A stretch of 7,185 nucleotides of DNA from Bacillota bacterium. Its GTDB lineage: Bacteria > Bacillota_A > Clostridia > Lachnospirales > WQUN01. Location of the stretch: the NCBI GenBank assembly GCA_009786175.1, contig WQTQ01000099.1, forward strand, positions 1 to 7,185, written 5' to 3'. This document shows positions 1 through 6,785 of this stretch, piece after piece. Position numbers and translations under genes: made by a program. Below the pieces are notes generated by a model, which searched no databases, had not been told where the DNA came from, and saw only the letters and a program-made list of their open reading frames with translations. Position 1 is the first letter of the stretch; every line of letters begins with the position of its first letter.

Positions 1-248
1 TCGGGGCCTTCGGGGCCAAAGTTGCCAAGATAGACAACAAGGGCGTTACAGCCCGCGTCTTTAAGCTCTGCAAGGGCTTTCATTGCGTCGTTTTCGTTTT
101 CCACTGCTGTCTTGATTTCTGTAACCGGAAAGTTAAGTTTAGCCAGTTCTGCCACAACGGCAGCGCGGCGTGAGGCGGAAAGAGAGATAGGAAAACAGTC
201 TCTGCTTACGGCTACAATACCCAGTTTTACATTGGGGATGTTTTTCAT
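1..248 (-). CDS. L-fucose isomerase-like sugar isomerase family protein, N-terminal part (3' truncated by window edge)
   Basis: Only the first 82 codons are present; the gene continues beyond base 1. The ATG at 248-246 is preceded by AGGAG (complement of 258-262) with 9-nt spacing, which fixes the start. The protein begins MKNIPNVKLGIVAVSRDCFP, with S15-R16-D17-C18-F19-P20 followed by a basic stretch (SRR, 26-28). Near the edge it carries V-Y-L-G-N-F-G-P-E-G-P (72-82). From memory, these two patterns are typical of proteins annotated as L-fucose isomerase-like or L-fucose/L-arabinose isomerase family, which interconvert aldose and ketose sugars in the cytoplasm. The catalytic metal-binding residues would lie outside the window, so neither substrate nor activity can be judged. 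The gene is transcribed away from the glycosyltransferase-CsaB gene from its own promoter and need not share its function. Family assignment is fairly confident; substrate is unknown. Confidence 0.72.
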   Translation of the reverse strand, partial: MKNIPNVKLGIVAVSRDCFPISLSASRRAAVVAELAKLNFPVTEIKTAVENENDAMKALAELKDAGCNALVVYLGNFGPEGP

Positions 249-283
249 TTCGTTTCACTCCTGACGTTTTATTTATTTCACCA

Positions 284-304
284 TATTGTATATTCTTTAC
301 AATA
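284..304. promoter_or_regulatory. Operator-like inverted repeat in the divergent promoter region
   Basis: A perfect inverted repeat with 7-bp arms, TATTGTA (284-290) and TACAATA (298-304), is separated by 7 bp. It covers the -10 and most of the spacer of the minus-strand promoter and ends just before the shared -35. Its position would suit a repressor of the isomerase-like gene. It is AT-rich, so chance occurrence is possible, and the binding protein is unknown. Confidence 0.35.
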
Positions 305-313
305 CGATTGCAA
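285..313 (-). promoter_or_regulatory. Sigma-A-like promoter of the isomerase-like gene
   Basis: Read on the minus strand, TTGCAA (313-308) is followed after 17 bp by TACAAT (290-285), a 5/6 match to the -10 consensus. This lies about 37 bp upstream of the isomerase start codon. The -35 hexamer is the same six bases used by the divergent promoter. Predicted from sequence only. Confidence 0.5.
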
Positions 314-337
314 GCGTTGTTGTGTGTGAGGTATAAT
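308..337 (+). promoter_or_regulatory. Sigma-A-like promoter of the glycosyltransferase-CsaB / cdd / pdp cluster
   Basis: TTGCAA (308-313; 4/6 match to the -35 consensus) is followed after 18 bp by a perfect TATAAT (332-337). Transcription would start near 344, leaving a leader of about 33 nt before the ATG at 377. The GGAG at 364-367 then lies 9 nt before the start codon. Confidence 0.6.
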
Positions 338-376
338 ATGACAGTAATACAAATACGAACCACGGAGACATGACCA

Positions 377-2611
377 ATGAATAAACCCCACAAAGTTCTT
401 ATGACATTAATGGGCATGGAAATAGGCGGCGCGGAAACTCATGTGTTGGAGTTAAGCAAAACTCTAAAGCACATGGGTTTGGATGTACACGTTGTAAGTA
501 ACGGCGGCGTGTACGTAAAAGAGCTTGAAGAGTGCGGCATCAAGCATTACCGTGTGCCGCTGCACAATAAGCAGTTCATTAACGTTTTTTCTTCTTATCG
601 CGCCCTAAAAAAAATAATTTTGGAAAACGACATCAAGCTGGTACATGCCCACGCCCGCATTCCTGCGTTTATATGCGGCATTTTGCAAAAACGGCTTAAG
701 TTTAAGCTGGTAACGTCTGCCCATTTAGACTTCTCTGTAGCGTTTCCTTTTAACCTGCTTAGCAACTGGGGGGATAAAGTGCTGGCTGTTTCCAGCGATA
801 TTAAGGATTATTTGCTGGCAAACTACAAAGTGCAGGAACGGAACATAAGCTTGACGGTTAACGGTATTGATACGGATAAATTTTCCCCGGATATGGATTT
901 TACGCGCTTGCTGGAAGAATTGGGTCTGGAGAGAGACACCATAAAAATACTTTCTGTCAGCCGTATGGATAAAAGGGTGGACAGCGACCGCAGTTTGCCC
1001 GCAAAGCTGCTGGTTCAAATGGCAGACGAGCTGCCCGCAAATGTGCAAGTGGTTTTTGCAGGCGGCGGTGATGCATTGCCGGAAATACGCGACGCGGCAG
1101 AGAAGGCGAACGACAGGCTTGGCCGTAAGGTTTTTTTTGTGGCAGGCCCCCGGACAGACGTAAATCTGTTTATGGCAATGGCGGATATTTTCGTTAATAC
1201 AAGCCGCTCTGCACTTGAAGCACTTTCTGCAAACACCCCCCTGATATTAGGGGGTAACCAGGGGTATATCGGCATCTTTGACGAAAGCAAATTAGCAGTT
1301 GCCGTAGAGACAAACTTCACTTGCCGGGGCTGTAAGCCAATGACAAAAGAATCATTGGCAGCAGACTTAAAAATTCTGCTGGATAAAACACCCGAAGAGC
1401 GTAAAGCATTGGGGGCTTATGGCCGGAACATAATAAAAAGTCACTACTCCCTGGATATAATGGCCAAGGATGCCATTACTGTTTATGACAAGGTATTCGA
1501 GCCGGACAACCCGGTAAACATAGTAATTTCCGGCTATTACGGCTACTACAACAGCGGTGACGAGATGCTGCTAAAGTCTATCGTACAAAATTTGCGCGCC
1601 CACAGGGAAGACCTTAACCTTACGGTGCTGTCCTTTAAACCTAAAGAAACCCGCGCTCAATACGGTGTAGACTCGGTTCACCGTTTTAATTTTCTTTCGG
1701 TATTTCTACGTTTACGCAAGGCGAAGCTGCTTATCACGGGCGGGGGCAATCTTATACAAGACGAAACAAGCACCCAGTCTCTTTTGTACTACCTGGGCTT
1801 AATTAATGCGGCCAGTTTCCTTGGCGTAAAAAATATGCTTTATGCCAAAGGTATCGGCCCTGTTAACCGGCGCGGAAACATTGGGCGCGTACGCCGTTCC
1901 ATAGATAAAGTTGACTTAATTACGTTGCGTGAAGAGGGTTCCTTAGATGTTTTGGAGAAAATTGGCATTACACGACCGGAAACCCATGTTACGGCGGATG
2001 CGGTTTTTGCCCTGCCTGCTGCGGAAGGCGGGGAAGTATATTTGCACGAACTTGGCATAAACGGGCCGTTTTTTTGCATATCTTTGCGCCCATGGGCGCA
2101 TAACCCGCCGGATTTGGAAATACAAGTGGCGCGTTTTGCAGACCATATTGTTGAGACCTATGGGTATCAAGCGGTTTTTGTAACAATGTGGCCCGAGCAA
2201 GACAGCGAAATTTCTAACCGTGTTATGTCTCTTATGAAACACAGGGCCATATTTGTGGACTCTTCCAGCCGGAACCACGACATGATTAGAAGTGTACTTG
2301 GGCTGTCGTCTTTCGCATTATGTATGCGCTTGCACGCGCTTATTTTTGCAATGGAAAAAGGCGTGCCCACAATTGGGCTGGAGTATAACACAAAAATCCG
2401 TGGTTTTATGGACACAATGGAGCAAAAATGGCAAGTACCCGTTGAAGATACCAATGCGGATACACTTATTCAATTTGCAGAAGAAATCCATGCCAGCAAG
2501 GATGAAATTTCTGCAAAAATATTTGAAGCCGGGTGCCGTTTGCGGGAACTTTCTGCCCGGAACGCGGAGTTGTGTATAAAATTGCTGGATGATACGTCAT
2601 TACGGGCTTGA
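377..2611 (+). CDS. csaB: Bifunctional glycosyltransferase (GT4-type) / polysaccharide pyruvyl transferase CsaB fusion
   Basis: This 744-residue protein joins two enzymes. Residues 1 to about 372 look like a GT-B glycosyltransferase of family GT4: an I-G-G-A-E loop (16-20), H-A-H (90-92), A-V-S-S (137-140), N-G-I-D (162-165), S-V-S-R (193-196), F-A-G-G-G (227-231) and S-R-S-A-L-E-A-L (276-283). Residues 379-744 match CsaB: S-G-Y-Y-G-Y-Y-N-S-G-D-E (385-395 region), T-G-G-G-N-L-I-Q-D-E-T-S (454-465), Y-A-K-G-I-G-P-V (489-496), T-A-D-A-V-F-A-L (539-546), S-L-R-P-W (569-573) and R-L-H (651-653), the last being the pattern with active-site Arg and His in this superfamily. CsaB adds pyruvate, from phosphoenolpyruvate, to ManNAc-type sugars of secondary cell-wall polymer, which SLH-domain surface proteins bind. 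CsaB alone is usually about 330-380 residues, so the length also indicates a fusion. The start at 377 has GGAG 9 nt upstream. Likely cytoplasmic; no signal peptide or membrane segment seen. The acceptor sugar is inferred. Confidence 0.85.
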   Translation: MNKPHKVLMTLMGMEIGGAETHVLELSKTLKHMGLDVHVVSNGGVYVKELEECGIKHYRVPLHNKQFINVFSSYRALKKIILENDIKLVHAHARIPAFICGILQKRLKFKLVTSAHLDFSVAFPFNLLSNWGDKVLAVSSDIKDYLLANYKVQERNISLTVNGIDTDKFSPDMDFTRLLEELGLERDTIKILSVSRMDKRVDSDRSLPAKLLVQMADELPANVQVVFAGGGDALPEIRDAAEKANDRLGRKVFFVAGPRTDVNLFMAMADIFVNTSRSALEALSANTPLILGGNQGYIGIFDESKLAVAVETNFTCRGCKPMTKESLAADLKILLDKTPEERKALGAYGRNIIKSHYSLDIMAKDAITVYDKVFEPDNPVNIVISGYYGYYNSGDEMLLKSIVQNLRAHREDLNLTVLSFKPKETRAQYGVDSVHRFNFLSVFLRLRKAKLLITGGGNLIQDETSTQSLLYYLGLINAASFLGVKNMLYAKGIGPVNRRGNIGRVRRSIDKVDLITLREEGSLDVLEKIGITRPETHVTADAVFALPAAEGGEVYLHELGINGPFFCISLRPWAHNPPDLEIQVARFADHIVETYGYQAVFVTMWPEQDSEISNRVMSLMKHRAIFVDSSSRNHDMIRSVLGLSSFALCMRLHALIFAMEKGVPTIGLEYNTKIRGFMDTMEQKWQVPVEDTNADTLIQFAEEIHASKDEISAKIFEAGCRLRELSARNAELCIKLLDDTSLRA

Positions 2612-2638
2612 ACCGGAACCCTACCCGGAGGAACAAAA

Positions 2639-3058
2639 ATGGAAAAAACAAATTACGAACAACTGGCCCAAGCGGCCATTGACGCCAAAAAATTATCCTA
2701 TTCTCCATACTCTAATTTTCAAGTTGGCGCGGCGTTGCTTACAAAAAGTGGGAAAATATACACGGGTTGCAATATAGAATCCGCTTCCTATTCCCCCACA
2801 AATTGCGCAGAGCGCACAGCCCTGTTCAAGGCCGTGTCCGAAGGGGAGCGGGAGTTTGCGGCCATTGCTGTAGCGGGCTCGCTAAAAGACAAAGAACCGG
2901 ATTATTGCTACCCGTGCGGCGTATGCCGCCAGATGCTAAAGGAGTTTGTAAAAGACGACCTTGTAGTTATCATCGCTAAAACACCGGCAGATTACCGTAT
3001 ACACAGTTTTGGGGAAATTTTCCCATACGGCTTTGGGCCGGATGACTTGAGTAAGTGA
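2639..3058 (+). CDS. cdd: Cytidine deaminase
   Basis: This 139-residue cytoplasmic enzyme hydrolyses cytidine and deoxycytidine to uridine and deoxyuridine in pyrimidine salvage. It shows the complete signature of the small tetrameric, zinc-dependent family: S-P-Y-S-N-F-Q-V-G-A-A (22-32), N-C-A-E-R-T (55-60), where C56 is a zinc ligand and E58 the proton shuttle, and P-C-G-V-C-R-Q (92-98), where C93 and C96 complete the Cys3 zinc site. The C-terminus has the family F-G-P ending (132-134). Length is normal (about 130-140). A strong GGAGG at 2627-2631 lies 7 nt before the ATG. The gene starts 27 bp after the csaB-fusion stop and ends 9 bp before the phosphorylase gene, so co-transcription is likely and no separate promoter is evident. 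With its downstream neighbour it forms consecutive salvage steps. No key residue is missing. Confidence 0.95.
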   Translation: MEKTNYEQLAQAAIDAKKLSYSPYSNFQVGAALLTKSGKIYTGCNIESASYSPTNCAERTALFKAVSEGEREFAAIAVAGSLKDKEPDYCYPCGVCRQMLKEFVKDDLVVIIAKTPADYRIHSFGEIFPYGFGPDDLSK

Positions 3059-3067
3059 GGTAAAACA

Positions 3068-4378
3068 ATGCTAATGTACGAAATTTTAAACAAAAAAAAG
3101 CACGGCCAGGAACTAACAACGTCGGAAATACGCTGGGTTGTAGACGGTTTTACATCCGGGGAAATTCCCGCGTACCAGATGTCCGCGCTGCTTATGGCAG
3201 TATGCCTTAAAGGCATGACCACCCGTGAAACCGCAGACCTGACAATGGCCATGGCAGATTCCGGCGATATAATGGATTTATCATGCCTTGGGGATAAAAC
3301 TATCGACAAACATTCTACCGGCGGGGTAGGGGATAAAACCACCTTAATTGTTGGACCGATAATAGCGGCAATTGGGCTGCCTGTAGCAAAAATGAGCGGA
3401 CGCGGTCTTGGGCATACAGGCGGTACCATTGACAAATTGCAATCTATCCCCGGCTTCCGTACAGAAATGACTACTGAGGAGTTTTTGGACAACGTTAAAA
3501 AACACGGGCTGTGTATCGCCGGTCAGTCCGGTAATTTAGTTCCCGCAGACAAAAAAATATACGCCCTCCGTGACGTAACCGCCACTGTTGACAGCATTCC
3601 CCTTATTGCCGCCAGCATAATGAGTAAAAAAATTGCAGCGGGCGCGGGCCACATTTTACTGGATGTTAAAACAGGCAACGGCGCGTTTATGAAAGATTTG
3701 CGCGATGCCCGGGCCTTGGCGGAAGCAATGGTTAACATAGGCAATGGCTGCGGGCGTAAAACCGCCGCCATAATCACAGATATGTCCGCGCCCCTTGGCC
3801 GTGCAATAGGCAATAACCTGGAGGTAAAGGAAGTTATCCGGGTATTGTCCGACTGTCGGCATTCCGCACAAGACTTGTTGGAAGTAAGCGTTGCCATAGC
3901 CGCGAATATGCTGTACATGGTAGACTACGCCGGTTTAGCAGCCTGCGAAGCCAAAGTAATGGAAGTGCTGGAAAACGGTGCGGCCCTTGATAAATTTGCG
4001 GAAATGGTGGAAGCCCAGGGCGGCGACCGTTCCTATATTGAAAACCCGGATAAATTTGAGGTTGCAAAATACACAAGACAAGTTTGTTCAAGCAGCGGCG
4101 GCTATATCGGTTCCATAGACACGGAAGGGCTTGGCATTGCGGCAATGATACTTGGCGCGGGCCGTAAAACACCGGAAGATGAAGTTTGTTACAGCTCCGG
4201 AATAGTTTTGACTTCGACAATAGGCAGCTATGTAGAAAAGGGGCAAATTATTGCTTTACTTTATACAAATGACAAAAATTCTCTTTTGGAAGCAGAACAC
4301 AAGTTTATAGAATCTATAAAGCTGACACCGACAATGCCGCAAACTGTACCGCTGATTCACGACAAAATAGGGCTTTAG
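3068..4378 (+). CDS. pdp: Pyrimidine-nucleoside phosphorylase (thymidine/uridine phosphorylase family)
   Basis: This 436-residue protein cleaves pyrimidine (deoxy)ribonucleosides with phosphate to give the free base and (deoxy)ribose 1-phosphate. The N-terminal helical domain begins M-L-M-Y-E-I-L, matching the usual family start and supporting the ATG at 3068 over the in-frame ATG at 3074; GTGAGG at 3055-3060 is its ribosome binding site. K-H-S-T-G-G-V-G-D-K (81-90) forms the phosphate loop. The family signature S-G-R-G-L-G-H-T-G-G-T-I-D-K (110-123) is intact. R168, S183 and K187 correspond to the pyrimidine-binding Arg, Ser and Lys of E. coli thymidine phosphorylase. The C-terminal domain (about 345-420) is the usual PYNP C-terminal fold. 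Length is normal (about 430-440). The gene lies 9 bp after cdd, whose uridine or deoxyuridine product is its substrate. Firmicute members (Pdp/PyNP) generally accept both uridine and thymidine; E. coli DeoA is the alternative name. Specificity cannot be read with certainty. Confidence 0.93.
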   Translation: MLMYEILNKKKHGQELTTSEIRWVVDGFTSGEIPAYQMSALLMAVCLKGMTTRETADLTMAMADSGDIMDLSCLGDKTIDKHSTGGVGDKTTLIVGPIIAAIGLPVAKMSGRGLGHTGGTIDKLQSIPGFRTEMTTEEFLDNVKKHGLCIAGQSGNLVPADKKIYALRDVTATVDSIPLIAASIMSKKIAAGAGHILLDVKTGNGAFMKDLRDARALAEAMVNIGNGCGRKTAAIITDMSAPLGRAIGNNLEVKEVIRVLSDCRHSAQDLLEVSVAIAANMLYMVDYAGLAACEAKVMEVLENGAALDKFAEMVEAQGGDRSYIENPDKFEVAKYTRQVCSSSGGYIGSIDTEGLGIAAMILGAGRKTPEDEVCYSSGIVLTSTIGSYVEKGQIIALLYTNDKNSLLEAEHKFIESIKLTPTMPQTVPLIHDKIGL

Positions 4379-4388
4379 GATACAAACC

Positions 4389-4410
4389 CACCCCCTGATA
4401 TCAGGGGGTG
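4389..4410. terminator. GC-rich 22-bp perfect palindrome after pdp, probable transcription terminator
   Basis: Ten bases after the pdp stop codon there is a perfect 22-bp palindrome whose core is CCCCCTGATATCAGGGGG (4391-4408), extended by CA/TG on each side. As RNA it folds into a stem of about 9 bp with a 4-nt loop. The following bases (TAATATTGCAAATTTT) are AT-rich but lack a true U-run, so termination may be inefficient or the palindrome may have another role, such as a protein-binding site. It separates the salvage cluster from the hppA promoter. Confidence 0.55.
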
Positions 4411-4450
4411 TAATATTGCAAATTTTACTACAAAAATCGCGGATGGACGA

Positions 4451-4480
4451 TTGACAAAGGCTGACCATTGGGCGTACAAT
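4451..4480 (+). promoter_or_regulatory. Sigma-A-like promoter of hppA
   Basis: A perfect -35 TTGACA (4451-4456) is followed after 18 bp by TACAAT (4475-4480; 5/6). Transcription would start near 4487, giving a leader of about 86 nt before the ATG at 4573. The leader has an A/T-rich tract and a weak 6-bp hairpin (AGAAGT 4496-4501 / ACTTCT 4512-4517) with a T-rich loop, but nothing I recognise as a riboswitch. Confidence 0.65.
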
Positions 4481-4489
4481 AGTGTACGC
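4472..4489. promoter_or_regulatory. Operator-like inverted repeat over the hppA -10 and start site
   Basis: The sequence GCGTACAATAGTGTACGC is a perfect inverted repeat with 7-bp arms (4472-4478 and 4483-4489) around a 4-bp centre. It overlaps the -10 box and the predicted start point, a typical position for a repressor site. The cognate regulator is not in the window. Confidence 0.45.
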
Positions 4490-4572
4490 TGGGGGAGAAG
4501 TTGTTTTTTTCACTTCTAAACAGTAAATTCCCATACAGTTTTTAAATAAAAAAAATGAAAGGTTGATGGGAA

Positions 4573-6777
4573 ATGAATTTTGATGTCGCATTTGCGATAG
4601 GCGTAGTAGGGGCTGTAATTGCCCTGGGCTTCGCGTTTTTACAAGGCCGTAAGGTTATGGAGTTTAGCGAGGGCAATGACAGAATGAAGAAACTCGCCGC
4701 TTCTATCCGGGAAGGTGCAGGCGCGTATCTAAAGCGTCAGTTTAAAGTAGTTGGTATTGTTTATGTAATTATCATTGCAATACTTGCCGTGCTTGCGGTA
4801 CTTGAGCATGTTTCTCCATTTATCCCCTTCGCATTCTTGTCCGGCGGTATTTTTTCACAGCTTTCTGCCTACATTGGGATGCGTATCGCTACACGGGCCA
4901 ACGTACGTACAGCTCAAGCGTCCAGTGAAAGCCTTAACCAAGGCTTAAAGGTAGCTTTTGCATCCGGTACCGTACTTAGCTTCACGGTTGTTGGATTGTC
5001 TATTTTAGACGTTTCTGTGTGGTTCTTGCTTTTACGTTTTGTATTTGACCTTCCTGCATACGCCATTGCAGAGAACATGGTTATGTTCGGCGTTGGTGTT
5101 GCGGTATTTGCATTATTTGCCCGTGTTGGCGGTGGTATCTTTACAAAGGCCGCAGACGTTGGCGCAGACCTTGTAGGTAAAGTTGAAGCCGGTATCCCGG
5201 AAGACGACCCGCGCAACCCTGCGACTATCGCAGACAACGTAGGCGACAACGTTGGTGACGTAGCAGGTATGGGCGCGGACCTTTACGAAAGCTATATCAA
5301 ATCTATGCATGCGGGTATTGCCCTTGGTTATGCGGCGTTTATCCGTACAGATTCAGCCATGGTAATGGCGGCTATGTTCCTTCCTGTTGCCCTTGCCGTA
5401 GTTGGTATGCTGGCATCATTGTTTGGTACATTTCTTATCCGTACCAAAGAAAAAGCTACACAATCTCAGCTTCTTACCACACTCCGCAAAGGCACTTACA
5501 CTGCTTCTGCCGTTGCGGTTGCTGCTTTCGCACCTGTTACCTGGTTTATAATGCGTGACATGACAGTTGCCAACAGCTGGTGGGGTTTATACATTTCTAT
5601 TGTTGTGGGTGTTTTGGCCGGTGTGTTTATTGCATATTTTACAGAGTATTACACATCTACCCACTACAAACCAACACAAGAACTTTCCAGAGCTACCGAA
5701 ACCGGCGCAGCAACTCTTGTAATTGCCGGTATTTCCTTGGGTATGAAATCTACAATCGCACCGATTGTCATCATTGTAGTGGCAATTGTAGCAAGCTTTG
5801 TAGCAGCAGGCGGCTCTATGGACACAAGCATTGCAGACTACGGCACACGTTTCTCATTTGGCCTTTATGGTATTGGGCTTGCAGCCGTTGGCATGCTTTC
5901 CACTTTAGGCATTACACTTGCTACAGATGCTTACGGCCCTGTGGCAGACAACGCCGGCGGTATTGCCGAAATGAGCCACATGCCACCGGAAGTACGCGAG
6001 CGTACAGACGCCCTTGACGCCCTTGGTAACACAACTGCGGCAACCGGTAAAGGTTTTGCTGTAGGCTCTGCGGCGTTAACATCTTTGGCATTGCTTGTTT
6101 CGTATATCAACATTGCCACAAGGCATGTTGCAGGCAACCTTGGCTACGAATATGGCGGCGTTGGCGAATATGTAAACCCTGTAACAGGCGCACGTTTTGC
6201 AGGCCTAGACCTAAGCCTGAACAACCCTGCCGTTTTGATTGGTATTTTCCTTGGTGCCATGTTAGTGTTTGCATTCGCGGCTATGACAATGGGTGCCGTA
6301 CAACGTGCCGCACAAAGCATTGTAAACGAAGTGCGCCGTCAGTTCCGCGAAATTAAAGGCATTATGGAAGAAAAAGCCGACCCGGATTATGCCGCCTGCG
6401 TAGACCTTTGCACAAGAGGCGCGCTGCGCGAAATGATTGCTCCAACACTTCTTGCGGTTATTTTGCCAATTATCACCGGTATGATTTTTGGTGTAGAAGG
6501 CGTAGTTGGTTTCATTGGCGGCGCGACAGTAGTTGGTTTCCTTGTTGCCGTATTTATGAACAACGCCGGCGGTGCCTGGGATAACGCCAAAAAATATATC
6601 GAAGGCGGTATGTTTGGCGGCAAGGGCAGCGATAACCACAAAGCGGCCGTTATCGGTGACACAGTTGGCGACCCGTTCAAAGATACAAGCGGCCCATCGT
6701 TGAATACTATGTTCAAGTTGGTTTCTACCGTTTCTATCACAATCGTAAGTATTGTAGCTGCATATTCGATATTCTAG
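4573..6777 (+). CDS. hppA: Membrane-bound ion-translocating pyrophosphatase, potassium-dependent type
   Basis: This 734-residue integral membrane protein hydrolyses pyrophosphate and pumps H+ or Na+ across the cytoplasmic membrane. Hydrophobic segments occur from residue 4 to the C-terminus; the family usually has 16. Catalytic motifs are intact: D-V-G-A-D-L-V-G-K-V-E (195-205) and D-N-V-G-D-N-V-G-D (221-229) bind Mg-pyrophosphate. Also present are D236/E239 in D-L-Y-E-S, D-A-Y-G-P-V-A-D-N-A-G-G (452-463), N-N-A-G-G-A-W-D-N-A-K-K-Y-I-E (663-677) and G-D-T-V-G-D-P-F-K-D-T-S-G-P (695-708). In N-T-T-A-A-T-G-K-G (486-494), A489 and G492 sit where potassium-independent enzymes have Lys and Thr, so this should be a K+-dependent enzyme. 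H+ versus Na+ specificity cannot be decided by eye. The start has GAAAGG (4557-4562) 10 nt upstream. The gene has its own promoter and ends in the unusual palindromic region starting at 6786. Codons ending in T or C for Gly, Val and Ala are frequent, consistent with high expression. Confidence 0.96.
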   Translation: MNFDVAFAIGVVGAVIALGFAFLQGRKVMEFSEGNDRMKKLAASIREGAGAYLKRQFKVVGIVYVIIIAILAVLAVLEHVSPFIPFAFLSGGIFSQLSAYIGMRIATRANVRTAQASSESLNQGLKVAFASGTVLSFTVVGLSILDVSVWFLLLRFVFDLPAYAIAENMVMFGVGVAVFALFARVGGGIFTKAADVGADLVGKVEAGIPEDDPRNPATIADNVGDNVGDVAGMGADLYESYIKSMHAGIALGYAAFIRTDSAMVMAAMFLPVALAVVGMLASLFGTFLIRTKEKATQSQLLTTLRKGTYTASAVAVAAFAPVTWFIMRDMTVANSWWGLYISIVVGVLAGVFIAYFTEYYTSTHYKPTQELSRATETGAATLVIAGISLGMKSTIAPIVIIVVAIVASFVAAGGSMDTSIADYGTRFSFGLYGIGLAAVGMLSTLGITLATDAYGPVADNAGGIAEMSHMPPEVRERTDALDALGNTTAATGKGFAVGSAALTSLALLVSYINIATRHVAGNLGYEYGGVGEYVNPVTGARFAGLDLSLNNPAVLIGIFLGAMLVFAFAAMTMGAVQRAAQSIVNEVRRQFREIKGIMEEKADPDYAACVDLCTRGALREMIAPTLLAVILPIITGMIFGVEGVVGFIGGATVVGFLVAVFMNNAGGAWDNAKKYIEGGMFGGKGSDNHKAAVIGDTVGDPFKDTSGPSLNTMFKLVSTVSITIVSIVAAYSIF

Positions 6778-6785
6778 AAATGTAA

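Noticed and set aside
1..18. Short direct repeat CGGGGCCTT/CGGGGCC at the window start
   Set aside because: It encodes the conserved G-P-E-G-P-E stretch of the isomerase-like protein, so protein sequence explains it.
370..384. Tiny overlapping frame ATG ACC AAT GAA TAA just before the csaB-fusion start, and a similar one (4566-4583) 7 nt before the hppA start
   Set aside because: In both cases the ribosome binding site is too close to the upstream ATG and correctly spaced for the downstream one. The peptides are 4-5 residues and the resemblance is most easily chance.
139..417. 92-codon minus-strand frame across the divergent promoter region
   Set aside because: It overlaps the isomerase-like gene in another frame, covers both promoters, and its translation has no recognisable features; it is a shadow frame.
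2992..3492. 166-codon minus-strand frame opposite cdd and pdp
   Set aside because: It lies antisense to two strongly supported genes and has no motif or ribosome binding site; it is the mirror of their codon usage.
4496..4517. Hairpin AGAAGT/ACTTCT with T-rich loop in the hppA leader, considered as an attenuator or riboswitch
   Set aside because: The stem is only 6 bp and AT-rich, the T-run is in the loop rather than after the stem, and no known riboswitch core is recognisable.
5580..6017. 145-codon plus-strand frame inside hppA
   Set aside because: It is rich in Cys, Arg, His and Tyr, as expected from an out-of-frame reading of a membrane-protein gene, and lies wholly within the well-supported hppA coding sequence.
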